Part shown: in pieces, positions 16,801 through 25,699 of the stretch
Numbering within the stretch: the first letter of the stretch is position 1
Layout of the letters: every line of letters starts with the position of its first letter
Origin: Enterococcus pingfangensis
GTDB taxonomy: Bacteria > Bacillota > Bacilli > Lactobacillales > Enterococcaceae
Length of the DNA stretch: 64,000 bases
NCBI RefSeq assembly: GCF_005405205.1
Contig: NZ_BJDP01000005.1
Location: 62,001-126,000 of the forward strand
Direction of reading: 5' to 3'
Made by a program: the position numbers and the translations under genes
Notes under the pieces: generated by a model
Seen by the model: only the letters and a program-made list of their open reading frames with translations
Databases searched by the model: none
Told to the model about the DNA's origin: nothing

Positions 16801-18930
16801 CTATTTTTCTTCTTTTTTGCTTTCTTCGTCTTTCAATAATGCTTTGCGAGAAGCATTCACACGACCTTGACGATCGATTTCTGTTACTTTGACTAATACT
16901 TCGTCGCCTAATTTCACAACATCTTCTACTTTGTTTACACGTTCGTTAGCAAGTTGTGAGATGTGCACCAATGCGTCTTTGCCTTTGATCAAGTTTACAA
17001 ACGCACCAAATTTTTCGATTCGAACGACTTTACCTAAGTAAACTTCGCCGACTTTGACTTCTTTAGTTAATTCTTCAATGATCTTGATAGCTTTTTTAAT
17101 CATATCTGCATCAGAAGAAGCGATGCTGACATTTCCATCTTGATCAATGTCGATCTTCACGCCGGTTTCATCAATGATACCGTTGATTGTGTCGCCGCCT
17201 TTACCGATAACTGTCTTGATCTTATCTGGGTCGATTTGGATCATTTCGATTTTCGGTGCATATTGGCTTAATTCTTCACGCGGAGCAGCTAGTGTATCTG
17301 TCAACACTTCAAGGATTTCCATCCGCGCTTTTTTCGCTTGCGTCAATGCTTCTGTCAAGATTTGTTCAGTAATCCCTTGGATTTTGATATCCATTTGTAA
17401 GGCAGTGATCCCTGCTTTTGTTCCGGCAACTTTAAAGTCCATATCACCTAGGTGATCTTCCAACCCTTGGATATCTGTTAAAATCGTGTAATTTTCGCCA
17501 TCAGAAACAAGTCCCATCGCGATCCCAGCAACTGGTGCTTTGATCGGCACACCTGCATCCATTAAAGCCAATGTTCCAGCACAGATACTTGCTTGTGAAG
17601 AAGAACCGTTTGATTCCAATACTTCTGCTACTAAACGGATTGTATAAGGGAAATCTTCTTCACTTGGAATAATTTGTGCTAACGCACGTTCACCCAATGC
17701 TCCGTGGCCAATTTCACGACGACCAGGAGATCCGGCACGTCCTGTTGAACCAACAGAAAATTGTGGGAAGTTATAGTGATGGATGAATCGTTTGCTTTCA
17801 ACTGAACCTAAACCGTCAATGATTTGATGTTCGCCAAGCGGCGCCAATGTACAAGCAGACAATGCTTGCGTTTGTCCACGAGTGAACAGTCCTGAACCAT
17901 GAACACGCGGCAACAAACCAGTTTCAGCAGCCAACGGACGAATTTCATCCAACTTACGACCATCCGGACGGATCTTGTCGATCGTGATCAATTCGCGAAC
18001 AACATCTTTTTCAAGGTCTTCAGCGATTTGTTTCACTTCTTTTGTGATTTGAACGATGTCTTCTGTTTCAACTGCTGCAAATTTTTCTGCGTAGACTTCT
18101 TTGACCGTTTCTTTTACTTTTTCGATCTCGTCTTCACGGGCCAATTTGTCCATCGTCATAACAGCCGTTTTCATTGTTTGATAATAGCTGGCAAAGATTT
18201 CTTTTTTCAACTCAGGATCGACTTGTAATAAAGCAACTTCCATTTTTTCTTTGCCGACAGCGGCAACGATTTCTTCTTGGAAAGCAACTAATTCTTTGAT
18301 AGCGTCAAAACCGAATAGCAATGCACCTAACATGTCTTCTTCAGAAACTTCTTTCGCACCAGATTCAACCATGTTGATCGCTTGTTTCGTTCCGGCAACA
18401 GTCAAATCAATATCTGATTCTGCATGTTGTTCTACTGTAGGATTCAATACATATTCGCCATTTACCCGACCAACATCGACACCTGCGATTGGGCCATTGA
18501 ATGGGATATCTGAGATCGATAATGCCAATGAAGAACCAAACATCGCTGCCATTGAAGGAGAACAATCTTGTTCTACACTCATAACAACATTTGTTACTTG
18601 TACTTCATTCCGGAAGCCATCTGCGAACATTGGACGGATTGGACGGTCGATCAAACGAGCCGTCAATGTTGCTTCGGTACTTGGACGACCTTCGCGTTTA
18701 ATGAAACCGCCAGGGATCTTTCCTACTGCATACATTTTTTCTTCATAGTTGATCGTCAATGGGAAAAAGTCGGTATCTTTAGCTTCTTTTGAAGCGACTG
18801 CCGCACTTAATACAACTGTGTCACCATAGCGAACTAATACTGCACCATTGGCTTGTTTGGCAAGTTGACCGATTTCAACTTGCAGAGGGCGTCCGCCCCA
18901 AGTGGTTTTAAAAACTTGTTTTTCTGACAT
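16801..18930 (-). CDS. pnp: polyribonucleotide nucleotidyltransferase (PNPase)
   Basis: Phosphorolytic 3'-5' exoribonuclease of the RNA degradosome, 709 aa. Domains in order: first RNase PH (about 1-215), helical linker, second RNase PH (about 305-535), KH ([11 protein letters not shown] near 563) and S1 (about 620-690). The start [11 protein letters not shown] has AGGAGAAATT upstream. It lies downstream of rpsO and its terminator, with a 350-bp leader region containing a long hairpin that could support RNase-based autoregulation. No terminator is evident before the kup promoter. Confidence 0.97.
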   Translation of the reverse strand: MSEKQVFKTTWGGRPLQVEIGQLAKQANGAVLVRYGDTVVLSAAVASKEAKDTDFFPLTINYEEKMYAVGKIPGGFIKREGRPSTEATLTARLIDRPIRPMFADGFRNEVQVTNVVMSVEQDCSPSMAAMFGSSLALSISDIPFNGPIAGVDVGRVNGEYVLNPTVEQHAESDIDLTVAGTKQAINMVESGAKEVSEEDMLGALLFGFDAIKELVAFQEEIVAAVGKEKMEVALLQVDPELKKEIFASYYQTMKTAVMTMDKLAREDEIEKVKETVKEVYAEKFAAVETEDIVQITKEVKQIAEDLEKDVVRELITIDKIRPDGRKLDEIRPLAAETGLLPRVHGSGLFTRGQTQALSACTLAPLGEHQIIDGLGSVESKRFIHHYNFPQFSVGSTGRAGSPGRREIGHGALGERALAQIIPSEEDFPYTIRLVAEVLESNGSSSQASICAGTLALMDAGVPIKAPVAGIAMGLVSDGENYTILTDIQGLEDHLGDMDFKVAGTKAGITALQMDIKIQGITEQILTEALTQAKKARMEILEVLTDTLAAPREELSQYAPKIEMIQIDPDKIKTVIGKGGDTINGIIDETGVKIDIDQDGNVSIASSDADMIKKAIKIIEELTKEVKVGEVYLGKVVRIEKFGAFVNLIKGKDALVHISQLANERVNKVEDVVKLGDEVLVKVTEIDRQGRVNASRKALLKDEESKKEEK

Positions 18931-19236
18931 AATTTCTCCTCTTCCCTTGACCAGTGCGACGCTACTAAACAAATGGAAACAGCGAAAATTTCGCTTCTTG
19001 CATTTGGTTAGTAGAGTGACAACACGCCAATCAAAGGTTTTTTATTTTTCTGAGCACTCTCAGTGTTAGATTGATTTAGAAACAATTAGCGAATACGTTG
19101 AGCTTTACACTATCATCCAGCAGTCTGCTCATTTCCAAATTATTTTTCTACAAATAAGAAAAATGAACGGATCTTCGGATGCATAAAATCTATTGCCAGA
19201 CCGCGGCCTTTCTCTACTGCAAAAAGCCTAACTGTC
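18931..19236 (-). promoter_or_regulatory. pnp upstream region with long leader hairpin
   Basis: At 18962-19014 a 53-nt hairpin pairs CTACTAA with TTAGTAG, CAAATG with CATTTG and AGCGAAA with TTCGCT, interrupted by small internal loops; its near end is 31 bp from the pnp ATG. Upstream, TTGGAA-17-TGATAG (about 19105-19135) is a possible promoter overlapping the palindrome AGCAG/CTGCT. No other gene is visible. Confidence 0.55.
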
Positions 19237-19268
19237 AAAAAAAGTGAGATTCCTAGGAACCTCACTTT
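19237..19268 (-). terminator. rpsO terminator
   Basis: AAAGTGAG...CTCACTTT with inner TTCC/GGAA and then TTTTTTT on the minus strand, 14 bp after the rpsO stop. Confidence 0.9.
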
Positions 19269-19282
19269 CATAGTAGTACGAA

Positions 19283-19552
19283 TTAACGACGTAGTCCTAG
19301 ACGTTGGATTAATTCACGGTAACGTTGTACTTCGTTCTTACGTAGGTAAGCTAACAAGTTACGACGATGACCAACTTTTTTCATTAGACCGCGGTATGAA
19401 TGGTGGTCTTTTTTGTGGACACGTGCATGCTCATTTAGTTGATTGATTTCTTCCGTTAATACAGCGATTTGTACTTCTGGAGAACCAGTATCTCCTTCAT
19501 GGCGAGCAAATTCATTGATGATTTCGTTTTTACGTTCTTTTGATAATGCCAT
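19283..19552 (-). CDS. rpsO: 30S ribosomal protein S15
   Basis: Small-subunit protein uS15 (89 aa), which binds the 16S central domain. The start at [11 protein letters not shown] matches family length, with GGAAGAGGTG upstream; the open frame extends 29 residues further through the leader. It is monocistronic: a promoter (19648-19676), a ~95-nt leader, the gene and a terminator, followed by pnp as in many bacteria. S15 often represses its own mRNA through leader structure; I could not resolve such a fold here. Confidence 0.97.
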   Translation of the reverse strand: MALSKERKNEIINEFARHEGDTGSPEVQIAVLTEEINQLNEHARVHKKDHHSYRGLMKKVGHRRNLLAYLRKNEVQRYRELIQRLGLRR

Positions 19553-19647
19553 GGTTTTCACCTCTTCCTTTTTTCTTCCTATGACTGAGTAAAGCGTTGG
19601 TGAATCGCCTAACCAAGTGATAGGTAGTGCGTTATACACACTTTAAC

Positions 19648-19676
19648 ACTTTACTTGATTTGTTCCAAAAAATCAA
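19648..19676 (-). promoter_or_regulatory. rpsO promoter
   Basis: TTGATT (19671-19676), 17-bp spacer, TAAAGT (19648-19653) on the minus strand. Confidence 0.65.
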
Positions 19677-19752
19677 GCTGTACACTAATTTAAGCTGATT
19701 TTTTATAATCATTATATTTTTTTAAAGACGCTTGCTGATAAAAATAGTTTTT

Positions 19753-19780
19753 TTACCTTACTTACTTTTTGTGTTAAACT
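19753..19780 (+). promoter_or_regulatory. def promoter
   Basis: TTACCT (19753-19758), 16-bp spacer, TAAACT (19775-19780), about 37 bp before the start codon. Confidence 0.55.
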
Positions 19781-19816
19781 AACGTGATGAAATCATGTCT
19801 GAGAGGAGACTTTTTA

Positions 19817-20380
19817 TTGATTACAATGGATGATATTATTCGGGAAGGCCATCCAACCTTGCGGGCAGTTGCCAAAGAAGTCCCGCTTCCTCCAGCTGCT
19901 GAAGAAGTAGAGCTTGGAAAAGAAATGCTGCAATTTCTTAAAAATAGTCAGGATCCCGTAAAATCAGAAGAATTGCATTTGCGCGGCGGTGTTGGACTGG
20001 CAGCTCCCCAATTAGATATTTCAAAACGGATCATCGCGGTCCACGTTCCAAGTATGGATCCAGAGAAACCAGAAAATGGACTCAGTACGGTGATGTACAA
20101 TCCAAAAATCTTAAGCCATTCAGTCCAAGAAGCTTGCTTAGGTGAAGGTGAAGGCTGTTTATCCGTTGATCGTGAAGTACCAGGCTACGTTGTTCGTGCG
20201 GCACGAATCACTGTTTCTTATTTTGATGAAGCAGGCGAAAAACACAAGATCCGCTTAAAAAACTATGAAGCGATCGTCGTACAACACGAGATTGATCATA
20301 TCAACGGCATCATGTTTTACGATCATATCGATGAGAAAAATCCATTACAGTTGAAAGACGGCGTTTTAGTCATCGAATAA
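19817..20380 (+). CDS. def: peptide deformylase
   Basis: Metalloenzyme that removes the formyl group from nascent proteins. It is 187 aa if started at the TTG codon at 19817 ([11 protein letters not shown]), which has GAGAGGAG 8 bases upstream and matches the family N-terminus; upstream GTG/ATG codons lack a ribosome binding site. The three motifs are GGVGLAAPQ (57-65), EGCLS (112-116) and HEIDH (157-161), with Cys and both His as metal ligands. It is the longer Gram-positive (type 2) form. Single-gene unit, convergent with the aldehyde dehydrogenase. Confidence 0.95.
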   Translation: MITMDDIIREGHPTLRAVAKEVPLPPAAEEVELGKEMLQFLKNSQDPVKSEELHLRGGVGLAAPQLDISKRIIAVHVPSMDPEKPENGLSTVMYNPKILSHSVQEACLGEGEGCLSVDREVPGYVVRAARITVSYFDEAGEKHKIRLKNYEAIVVQHEIDHINGIMFYDHIDEKNPLQLKDGVLVIE

Positions 20381-20381
20381 A

Positions 20382-20470
20382 AATTCTCAGGAATTATGTA
20401 GTGACCCCCAAAAAGTTAGACCAAAAATCTAATCTTTTGGGGTCGGTTCATTACTCCTGAGAATTTTTTT
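20382..20470. terminator. bidirectional terminator with an IS3-like palindromic core
   Basis: Outer arms AATTCTCAGGA (20382-20392) and TCCTGAGAATT (20455-20465) flank a second palindrome GACCCC...GGGGTC (20402-20444), followed by TTTTTTT. It ends both def and the convergent dehydrogenase gene. The inner segment TGTAGTGACCCCCAAAAAG resembles the terminal inverted repeat of IS3-family elements. Confidence 0.7.
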
Positions 20471-20474
20471 GTGT

Positions 20475-21932
20475 TTATTTCGCAGTACGAATATTGATGA
20501 ACTTCACATCTATATATTCTTCTACCCCGTATGTGCCATTTTCACGACCAAAGCCTGAATGCTTCACTCCGCCAAACGGGGTCGCAGAATGAGAAATACT
20601 AGTATCATTGACCCCTACCATCCCATAAGCCAATTTTTTGCTGACATTATCAATAGTCTGAATACTTTGGGTAAAGAAATAGCTGGCTAACCCAAATGGG
20701 GTATCGTTGGCCGCTGTGATGACCGCCTCTTCTTCATCGAAGGAAATCAATGGTATGACCGGACCAAATGTTTCATTATAATAAATCGACATCTCTGGTG
20801 TGACATTGTCTACGACCGTTGGTTCAAAGAAATAACCTTTTGCATAGTTCCCTTCTTCCAATTTTTTTCCGCCGAATAATATTTTCCCGCCTTTTTTCTG
20901 AGCATCTTCAAGTTGCTCTTCAACTTTTTCAAGTCCTGCTTGGTTAATCAGCGGTCCTACGGTAGGATCATCCAATCCATTCCCCACAGTCACCTCTTCC
21001 ATCGCTTTGAGGATCATTTTCGTGACTTCTGCTTTGACATCTTTATGGATAAAAATTCGATTTGGCGACGTACATACCTGACCATTGTTAATAAATTTAG
21101 TCTTGATCAGTGTCTTGACCGCCAGCTCTAAGTCGGCATCTGGAAAAATAATGTACGGTGCATGGCCACCTAGTTCCAGTGAAACTTTTTTTAAACTAGG
21201 TGCCGCCTGTTCACTTAATTTTTTCCCAATCTCCGTTGATCCAGTGAATGTGATTTTTTGGACATCTTCTGATTCAGATAAAGTTTCGCCAATTGGACCA
21301 GATTCACCTAGGACGATATTTACAACACCCGCGGGAAATTCTGCCTTATGAAACAACTCCATCAAGGCTAACGCTGACAACGGTGTCTCGCTTGACGGCT
21401 TCAAAACAACTGTACAACCGGCGGCGATTGCTGGAGAAATTTTTCGGATGATCATATTTGAAGGAAAATTCCATGGTGTGATTGCTCCGACGACCCCCAC
21501 TGGCTGTTTACGAACTTGCCAAAGATTCGTGTCTGGTGACGGAATAATCTCGCCGACTAACCGTTGTCCTTCTGAAGCATTCCAGCGCATGTTCTCAACA
21601 TCTGTTTGAATTTCACTCTTTGCTTGCGACAAAGGCTTTCCTTGTTCCATCGTCATGATTTTAGCTAATCGTTCGGTATCTTCTTCAATCAGATCTGCAA
21701 CCTTGTTCATCAGTTCCGCGCGCTTTTTAGGGGATGTTTTGGACCAAGTAGAAAAACTGCGCTTGGCCGCTTGAATTGCCTGTTTTGTTTCTGCTACACC
21801 GCCTTGCTGAATCTTTTCTAAAGCCTCACCCGTTGCTGGATTAGTGACTGCGACTGGCTCTTCGGATCCTTCGACCCACTTACCATCAATATACAGATGT
21901 GTTTCAACTTTTGGTAAATTACGGTTGTCCAT
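20475..21932 (-). CDS. NAD(P)-dependent succinate-semialdehyde-type dehydrogenase
   Basis: Aldehyde dehydrogenase superfamily, closest by eye to the GabD/succinate-semialdehyde group (485 aa). Key elements are ITPWNFP (151-157), cofactor lysine K178, FTGSTEIG (229-236), general base E253 in SLELGG, and nucleophile C287 in NNGQVCTSPNR. The start MDNRNLPKVE has AGGAGG 9 bases upstream. It stands alone between terminators, with no gab aminotransferase or permease neighbours, so the physiological aldehyde is unknown. Confidence 0.88.
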   Translation of the reverse strand: MDNRNLPKVETHLYIDGKWVEGSEEPVAVTNPATGEALEKIQQGGVAETKQAIQAAKRSFSTWSKTSPKKRAELMNKVADLIEEDTERLAKIMTMEQGKPLSQAKSEIQTDVENMRWNASEGQRLVGEIIPSPDTNLWQVRKQPVGVVGAITPWNFPSNMIIRKISPAIAAGCTVVLKPSSETPLSALALMELFHKAEFPAGVVNIVLGESGPIGETLSESEDVQKITFTGSTEIGKKLSEQAAPSLKKVSLELGGHAPYIIFPDADLELAVKTLIKTKFINNGQVCTSPNRIFIHKDVKAEVTKMILKAMEEVTVGNGLDDPTVGPLINQAGLEKVEEQLEDAQKKGGKILFGGKKLEEGNYAKGYFFEPTVVDNVTPEMSIYYNETFGPVIPLISFDEEEAVITAANDTPFGLASYFFTQSIQTIDNVSKKLAYGMVGVNDTSISHSATPFGGVKHSGFGRENGTYGVEEYIDVKFINIRTAK

Positions 21933-22094
21933 CGTCCATCTCCTCCTGTTTCCTAGGAAATTCATTTTCTAGAAAAATTCTTTCATTAACTTTTACAACA
22001 GAATTGAAGTTTTCTTTCCTTATTACTACCCTACCATGAACAAAAATCAGCGCCAAAAAATCCGCTTACACAAATATGCAGTCGTCATTTTTTC

Positions 22095-22135
22095 AAAAAA
22101 AAAAAAGAACCGTCACGTTTACGCGTGACGGTTCT
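22095..22135 (-). terminator. niaR terminator (overlaps the end of the gene)
   Basis: AGAACCGTCACG/CGTGACGGTTCT followed by a long T run on the minus strand. The rising arm encodes the last residues of NiaR (ENRHA) and the stop codon lies in the loop. Confidence 0.9.
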
Positions 22136-22646
22136 CTTCATATAAAATACCTTTTTCCGAAAGTGCCTGTTTGATCTTTGCCAGATCCTCTAATGATTCA
22201 TAAGCGATCGTGTGCAGATGGATTCCTGCTGTCAGTTCCGATAAAAGTGTCACGCCTAAACTGTCCGCTTCTTTGATAAAAGTATCAACGTCTTGCGGTG
22301 TCGCCAAATGCAGACCGCCGACTAATTCACCATATAAAGGATGCTCCACTACCACATCGATGACTTCACCGCCATGCTCGATGATTGTCCGCAATTCTTC
22401 TTCCGTTTGTTCAGGGGTGTGTTGAACTGCCAGTTTGCTGATCAATTTTTCAGATTCACGTTCCAGCAAATACCCGCGTGCAGTGGCGATGATCGTCGCG
22501 CCGGATGCTCGCAACAACGCCACGTCGCCGACAACGATTTGACGGCTCACACCAAATTTTTTCGCAAAATTTGTCGCACTGATCGGTTTTGTTGCCTGCT
22601 GCAAGGCGGCTAAAATAGCGGCTTTCCGCTGATCACCATCAATCAT
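22119..22646 (-). CDS. niaR: NiaR-type transcriptional repressor
   Basis: A 175-aa regulator with an N-terminal helix-turn-helix (about 1-60, [15 protein letters not shown]) and a C-terminal 3H domain (about 80-172) with conserved histidines ([21 protein letters not shown]) that bind metal in this family. NiaR represses NAD biosynthesis or niacin-uptake genes in response to nicotinate. No niacin genes adjoin it here, so it must act in trans. Its ATG overlaps the end of the acetyltransferase-chorismate mutase gene by 8 bp. Confidence 0.9.
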   Translation of the reverse strand: MIDGDQRKAAILAALQQATKPISATNFAKKFGVSRQIVVGDVALLRASGATIIATARGYLLERESEKLISKLAVQHTPEQTEEELRTIIEHGGEVIDVVVEHPLYGELVGGLHLATPQDVDTFIKEADSLGVTLLSELTAGIHLHTIAYESLEDLAKIKQALSEKGILYEENRHA

Positions 22647-23481
22647 CTTGTTTCAACCGCCCTCCTTGATAGTTTCGCGACTGCTTCATAATATCTTTGA
22701 AGGTCTCAACGATCGTCTCACGATACTTTTCATCTTGTACCAAATCCGCGACATTTTTCAAAACTGTTTCTTCACGGCTAGTGTCTAAGACAGCTTTTTT
22801 GGTCTGTGCTTTGTAAGCAACAACCTCACTGACTGCCGACATCCGTTTTTCTAACAACGCTACGATCTCGCGGTCGATATGATCGATCTTTTCCCGTGCT
22901 TGGAGCAACGCATCTTTTTCAGGTTCTTCCTCAATCGTTTGGATGATCTGTGCAGGATTTCCGCCGACCACGACATTGTTTGGAAATGATTTGGTCACGA
23001 CTGCCCCTGCAGCTACGACTACATTGTCGCCTAGCGTGACGCCGGGAACAATCACTGCCGAGCCACCAATCCAAACATTGTTGCCGATTTTGATGGGTTT
23101 TCCTAGTTCCAATCCGCTGTTGCGCTTTACAGGTTCGATCGGATGACTGGCCGTATATAATTGAACATTCGGACCAAACATACAATTGTCACCGATTATG
23201 ATCGGACAAGAATCTAAAAAGATATTATGGAAGTTGCAATAGAAGTTCTCTCCTACAAAAATATTGTAGCCATAGTCAAACGAAATCGAAGGTTCCACAT
23301 ACACATGCTTTTTCGTTCCGCCGAAAGCTGATTTTACAAAGGCTTCCCGTTTTTTCTTATCTTGTTCGTGATTGATCGCATGCAATTTAACACGCGCATC
23401 TTTTCGATCAGCGATTAATTCAGGATCACCTGCAAAATATAATTTACCAGCAACCATTTTTTCTTTTTCAGTCAGCTCCAT
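22639..23481 (-). CDS. maltose O-acetyltransferase-like domain fused to chorismate mutase
   Basis: A 280-aa two-domain protein. Residues 1-185 are a left-handed beta-helix acetyltransferase of the Maa/NodL type with catalytic H113 in TASHPIEP and hexapeptide repeats ([23 protein letters not shown]). Residues 190-280 are an AroQ-type chorismate mutase: [19 protein letters not shown] with R213, K224, R236-E237 and Q267 where the family places active-site residues. The mutase would feed prephenate to Phe/Tyr synthesis; the acetyl acceptor is unknown. It is translationally coupled to niaR. Confidence 0.88.
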   Translation of the reverse strand: MELTEKEKMVAGKLYFAGDPELIADRKDARVKLHAINHEQDKKKREAFVKSAFGGTKKHVYVEPSISFDYGYNIFVGENFYCNFHNIFLDSCPIIIGDNCMFGPNVQLYTASHPIEPVKRNSGLELGKPIKIGNNVWIGGSAVIVPGVTLGDNVVVAAGAVVTKSFPNNVVVGGNPAQIIQTIEEEPEKDALLQAREKIDHIDREIVALLEKRMSAVSEVVAYKAQTKKAVLDTSREETVLKNVADLVQDEKYRETIVETFKDIMKQSRNYQGGRLKQDD

Positions 23482-23541
23482 TACGTGCCTCCTAGTTAGT
23501 ATTTTCAGCGAATAGCTTGCGTCTGCAACGCCGCCGGTAGT

Positions 23542-24240
23542 TTACAGTTTTTCAAACACCGCCACGCCATTTGCTTGGACAAAATTGTATTCACCTGCTA
23601 ATTGGATCGGCGTTTGATTGATCACCAAAACGTTTGCCGTTCCACGTTTTTCATAAATTAAATCACAAAATGGATGAACTTGGAAGCTCGTTCCGACAAT
23701 TACGACCAACTCTGCTTCTTTGACCGCTCTTATTGCTTGCTGAATAACCGACTCTTCAAATCCTTCACCGTACAAAACGATATTCGGCCGAATCTGCCCG
23801 CCGCAATCTTTGTGCGAATCCGACTTTAAATAATCTTGCCAAGCCACCGCCTGATGACATTTTTGACAATAACAATCATAAAGCGACCCGTGAAAATTCA
23901 CCAGCCGCTGACTTCCAGCTGCTTCATGCAAGCCATCAATATTTTGTGAGACGATCCAAGTTTTTTTCGTTTTTTCCAACCGCGCCATCGCTTGATGAAT
24001 GACGTTGGGTTGCGCCTCTTCATGATACAAATGTTTCACAAAACCATAAAACTTCTCCGGTTCCCGCAGCAAACATTCCTTACTCAATAAATACTCCGGT
24101 GCTTCCAAACCATGATACACTCCTTGCAATGAACGATAATCCGGCACCCCTGAAGGCGTCGAGACACCTGCCCCTGTTAAAAATGTGATCGCCTTACTTT
24201 GCTGAATCATCTCTACCGCTTGATCGATCGTAATTTCCAT
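23542..24240 (-). CDS. SIR2-family NAD-dependent protein deacylase
   Basis: Sirtuin (232 aa) removing acyl groups from lysines with NAD. The NAD loop GAGVSTPSGVPDYRS is at 23-37, QNIDGLHEAAGS and the catalytic NFHG follow. The zinc site is CQKC plus HKDC, so one usual cysteine appears to be His. GAGGTG lies 7 bases before the ATG; the frame extends 54 residues further upstream through an intergenic repeat and is not coding. It may be read with the downstream acetyltransferase-chorismate mutase gene. Confidence 0.92.
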   Translation of the reverse strand: MEITIDQAVEMIQQSKAITFLTGAGVSTPSGVPDYRSLQGVYHGLEAPEYLLSKECLLREPEKFYGFVKHLYHEEAQPNVIHQAMARLEKTKKTWIVSQNIDGLHEAAGSQRLVNFHGSLYDCYCQKCHQAVAWQDYLKSDSHKDCGGQIRPNIVLYGEGFEESVIQQAIRAVKEAELVVIVGTSFQVHPFCDLIYEKRGTANVLVINQTPIQLAGEYNFVQANGVAVFEKL

Positions 24241-24299
24241 TTTTGTCACCTCACAAATAAGTATAGTATAAAAAGTGGGAAAATAAAAAAAGGTTGCAG

Positions 24300-24398
24300 C
24301 TGAAGTGATCCGCTTCAAAAAATTTCGGCTGATTTCCGAAGCGGCTAGAACATCCTTTATTGAAAAAAAGAGTGTGACAAAATTCTTGTCGCACTCCC
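24300..24398 (+). repeat. dispersed repeat B with TGTGACAA-core hairpin
   Basis: The tail (TTTCGGCTGATTTCCGAAG, GAACATCCTTTATTG) is followed by GAGTGTGACAA...TTGTCGCACTC (24370-24396). Read on the minus strand the hairpin is followed by TTTTTTT (complement of 24363-24369), making it the terminator of the HIRAN gene. The tail matches the elements at 30650 and 45540. Confidence 0.7.
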
Positions 24399-24418
24399 TC
24401 AATCTAATAAATAATTAT

Positions 24419-24793
24419 TTAGCGATTGTCCGCTATTTTTACCACCACACGAAATTGTCTTTCAGGATGAGTTTCTTTATTGATATATTGAATTTTGGCT
24501 TCGAAAATCTCACCGTGCCCAAAATAAAGGAACTTGCTTAAATACTCATTTTTATCTTTCGGGACATAGCCTATTTTTTGGTCTTGATAGTAAATTGCTA
24601 CAGCTTCCGGATCATAAGGGTTATCAGGTTCCGCTACGAGGCTGACCGGTTTGCCCAAAGTCAATTCCTCGATAACATCGATTCCTTCATAATAAGCAAA
24701 TCCCGCTATATGAAAATCCATAAAGTGGCGGCTCTTTTCATAAGAATGTTGCTTGAGTGCTTTTACAAATGCTTCACGCTCTTTGTTTTCCAT
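24419..24793 (-). CDS. stand-alone HIRAN-domain protein
   Basis: A 124-aa protein whose residues about 24-122 form a HIRAN domain (GFAYYEGIDVIEEL, EPDNPYDPEAVAI, IGYVPKD). HIRAN domains bind DNA ends in helicases such as HLTF; single-domain bacterial forms have no proven role that I know. The ribosome binding site region reads GAGGTGAGTTGA. The first 13 codons and everything upstream for about 210 bp are inside a perfect 250-bp tandem duplication, so a second promoter and a truncated start lie just upstream. Confidence 0.85.
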   Translation of the reverse strand: MENKEREAFVKALKQHSYEKSRHFMDFHIAGFAYYEGIDVIEELTLGKPVSLVAEPDNPYDPEAVAIYYQDQKIGYVPKDKNEYLSKFLYFGHGEIFEAKIQYINKETHPERQFRVVVKIADNR

Positions 24794-25005
24794 TCAACTC
24801 ACCTCATCTTTTCTTAGATCATTTTGTTCTTCTAGTCTCTTTTTAGTTGAAAAAAGAGTGTCTTCGTCCTTTTTCCAAAGAAACTCGCTAGAAAAATTAT
24901 ACCATTTTTCCAATTCTCAGATCGTGCTCTGCTTGCAGAATCGTTTATATTTTTGTGTTTAACTGACTATTTTTGAAGAATCTTGTCTATTTCGCAGATT
25001 TTTCA
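24756..25005. repeat. 250-bp perfect tandem duplication, copy 1
   Basis: This unit and 25006-25255 are identical over all 250 bases with no spacer. Copy 1 includes the first codons, ribosome binding site and upstream region of the HIRAN gene. Perfect identity in mostly non-coding DNA indicates a very recent event, or an assembly artefact. Confidence 0.97.
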
Positions 25006-25255
25006 AGTGCTTTTACAAATGCTTCACGCTCTTTGTTTTCCATTCAACTCACCTCATCTTTTCTTAGATCATTTTGTTCTTCTAGTCTCTTTTTAGTTGA
25101 AAAAAGAGTGTCTTCGTCCTTTTTCCAAAGAAACTCGCTAGAAAAATTATACCATTTTTCCAATTCTCAGATCGTGCTCTGCTTGCAGAATCGTTTATAT
25201 TTTTGTGTTTAACTGACTATTTTTGAAGAATCTTGTCTATTTCGCAGATTTTTCA
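25006..25255. repeat. 250-bp perfect tandem duplication, copy 2
   Basis: Identical to 24756-25005. On the minus strand it contains a second copy of the HIRAN ribosome binding site and start codon (25041-25043), but the frame now runs into MENKEREAFVKALEKSAK and stops after 18 codons, so this copy encodes only a truncated peptide. Confidence 0.97.
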
Positions 25256-25337
25256 ATGGATTTTTTTAGTTTGCGTATAACCCTAATTGCTAAATTAAAA
25301 TTTCGGGTCCGTTTTTATCCATTTCAACTGGTTTCCA

Positions 25338-25366
25338 TTGACTTTTTCATTTTTTGCCTTTAGACT
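25338..25366 (+). promoter_or_regulatory. promoter of the lysine riboswitch transcript
   Basis: TTGACT (25338-25343), 17-bp spacer, TAGACT (25361-25366). Transcription should start just before aptamer helix P1. Confidence 0.8.
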
Positions 25367-25368
25367 GT

Positions 25369-25575
25369 GAAACATAATAACTGAATACGAGATGCCTCAG
25401 TACAATGAGGTAGAGGTCGCGAACCTTATTAACCCTATGGAGTGTAGAGACACGTTGAGATAGGTCTAGGAAGTTTCGCCGAAATATGCAGGATTCTCTT
25501 TGTTCTGTATGTTGGGACGCAAGCAAATAACTTGCGGACTGTCTTAGCAGTGATGCTAAGTTGCGCTATGTTTTT
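25369..25575 (+). promoter_or_regulatory. lysine riboswitch (L-box)
   Basis: P1 is AAACATA (25371-region) with TATGTTT (25567-25573). Between them lie the L-box signatures AGAGGTCGCGAACC, TTTCGCCGAA, GGACTGTCTTAG and CTAAGTTGCGCTATG in the expected order with matching helices. The arrangement is diagnostic for the lysine aptamer. It should repress the downstream ABC transporter when lysine is plentiful. Confidence 0.93.
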
Positions 25576-25603
25576 GTGAGAGGGGACACCATCTTCTTAT
25601 TAT

Positions 25604-25641
25604 CTGCAAGCGGCCTTATATTCAATCGGCGGCTTTTTTTG
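25604..25641 (+). terminator. expression-platform terminator of the lysine riboswitch
   Basis: AAGCGGCC/GGCGGCTT (one internal mismatch) followed by TTTTTTT, with an outer CTGCAA/TTGCAG pairing option. It lies between the aptamer and the transporter start codon. Confidence 0.7.
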
Positions 25642-25699
25642 TTGCAGATTTTCAAAATCATCCTTACCCAATCTCGTTATTTCAAGAAAGGGAGAAATT

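Noticed and set aside
18251-18748. 165-codon open frame on the plus strand inside pnp
   Set aside because: Antisense to a highly conserved gene, no ribosome binding site, Ser/Thr/Ile-rich composition typical of shadow frames.
24973-25212. 79-codon frame matching another frame 210 bp upstream
   Set aside because: Both arise from the perfect DNA duplication; not a repeated gene.
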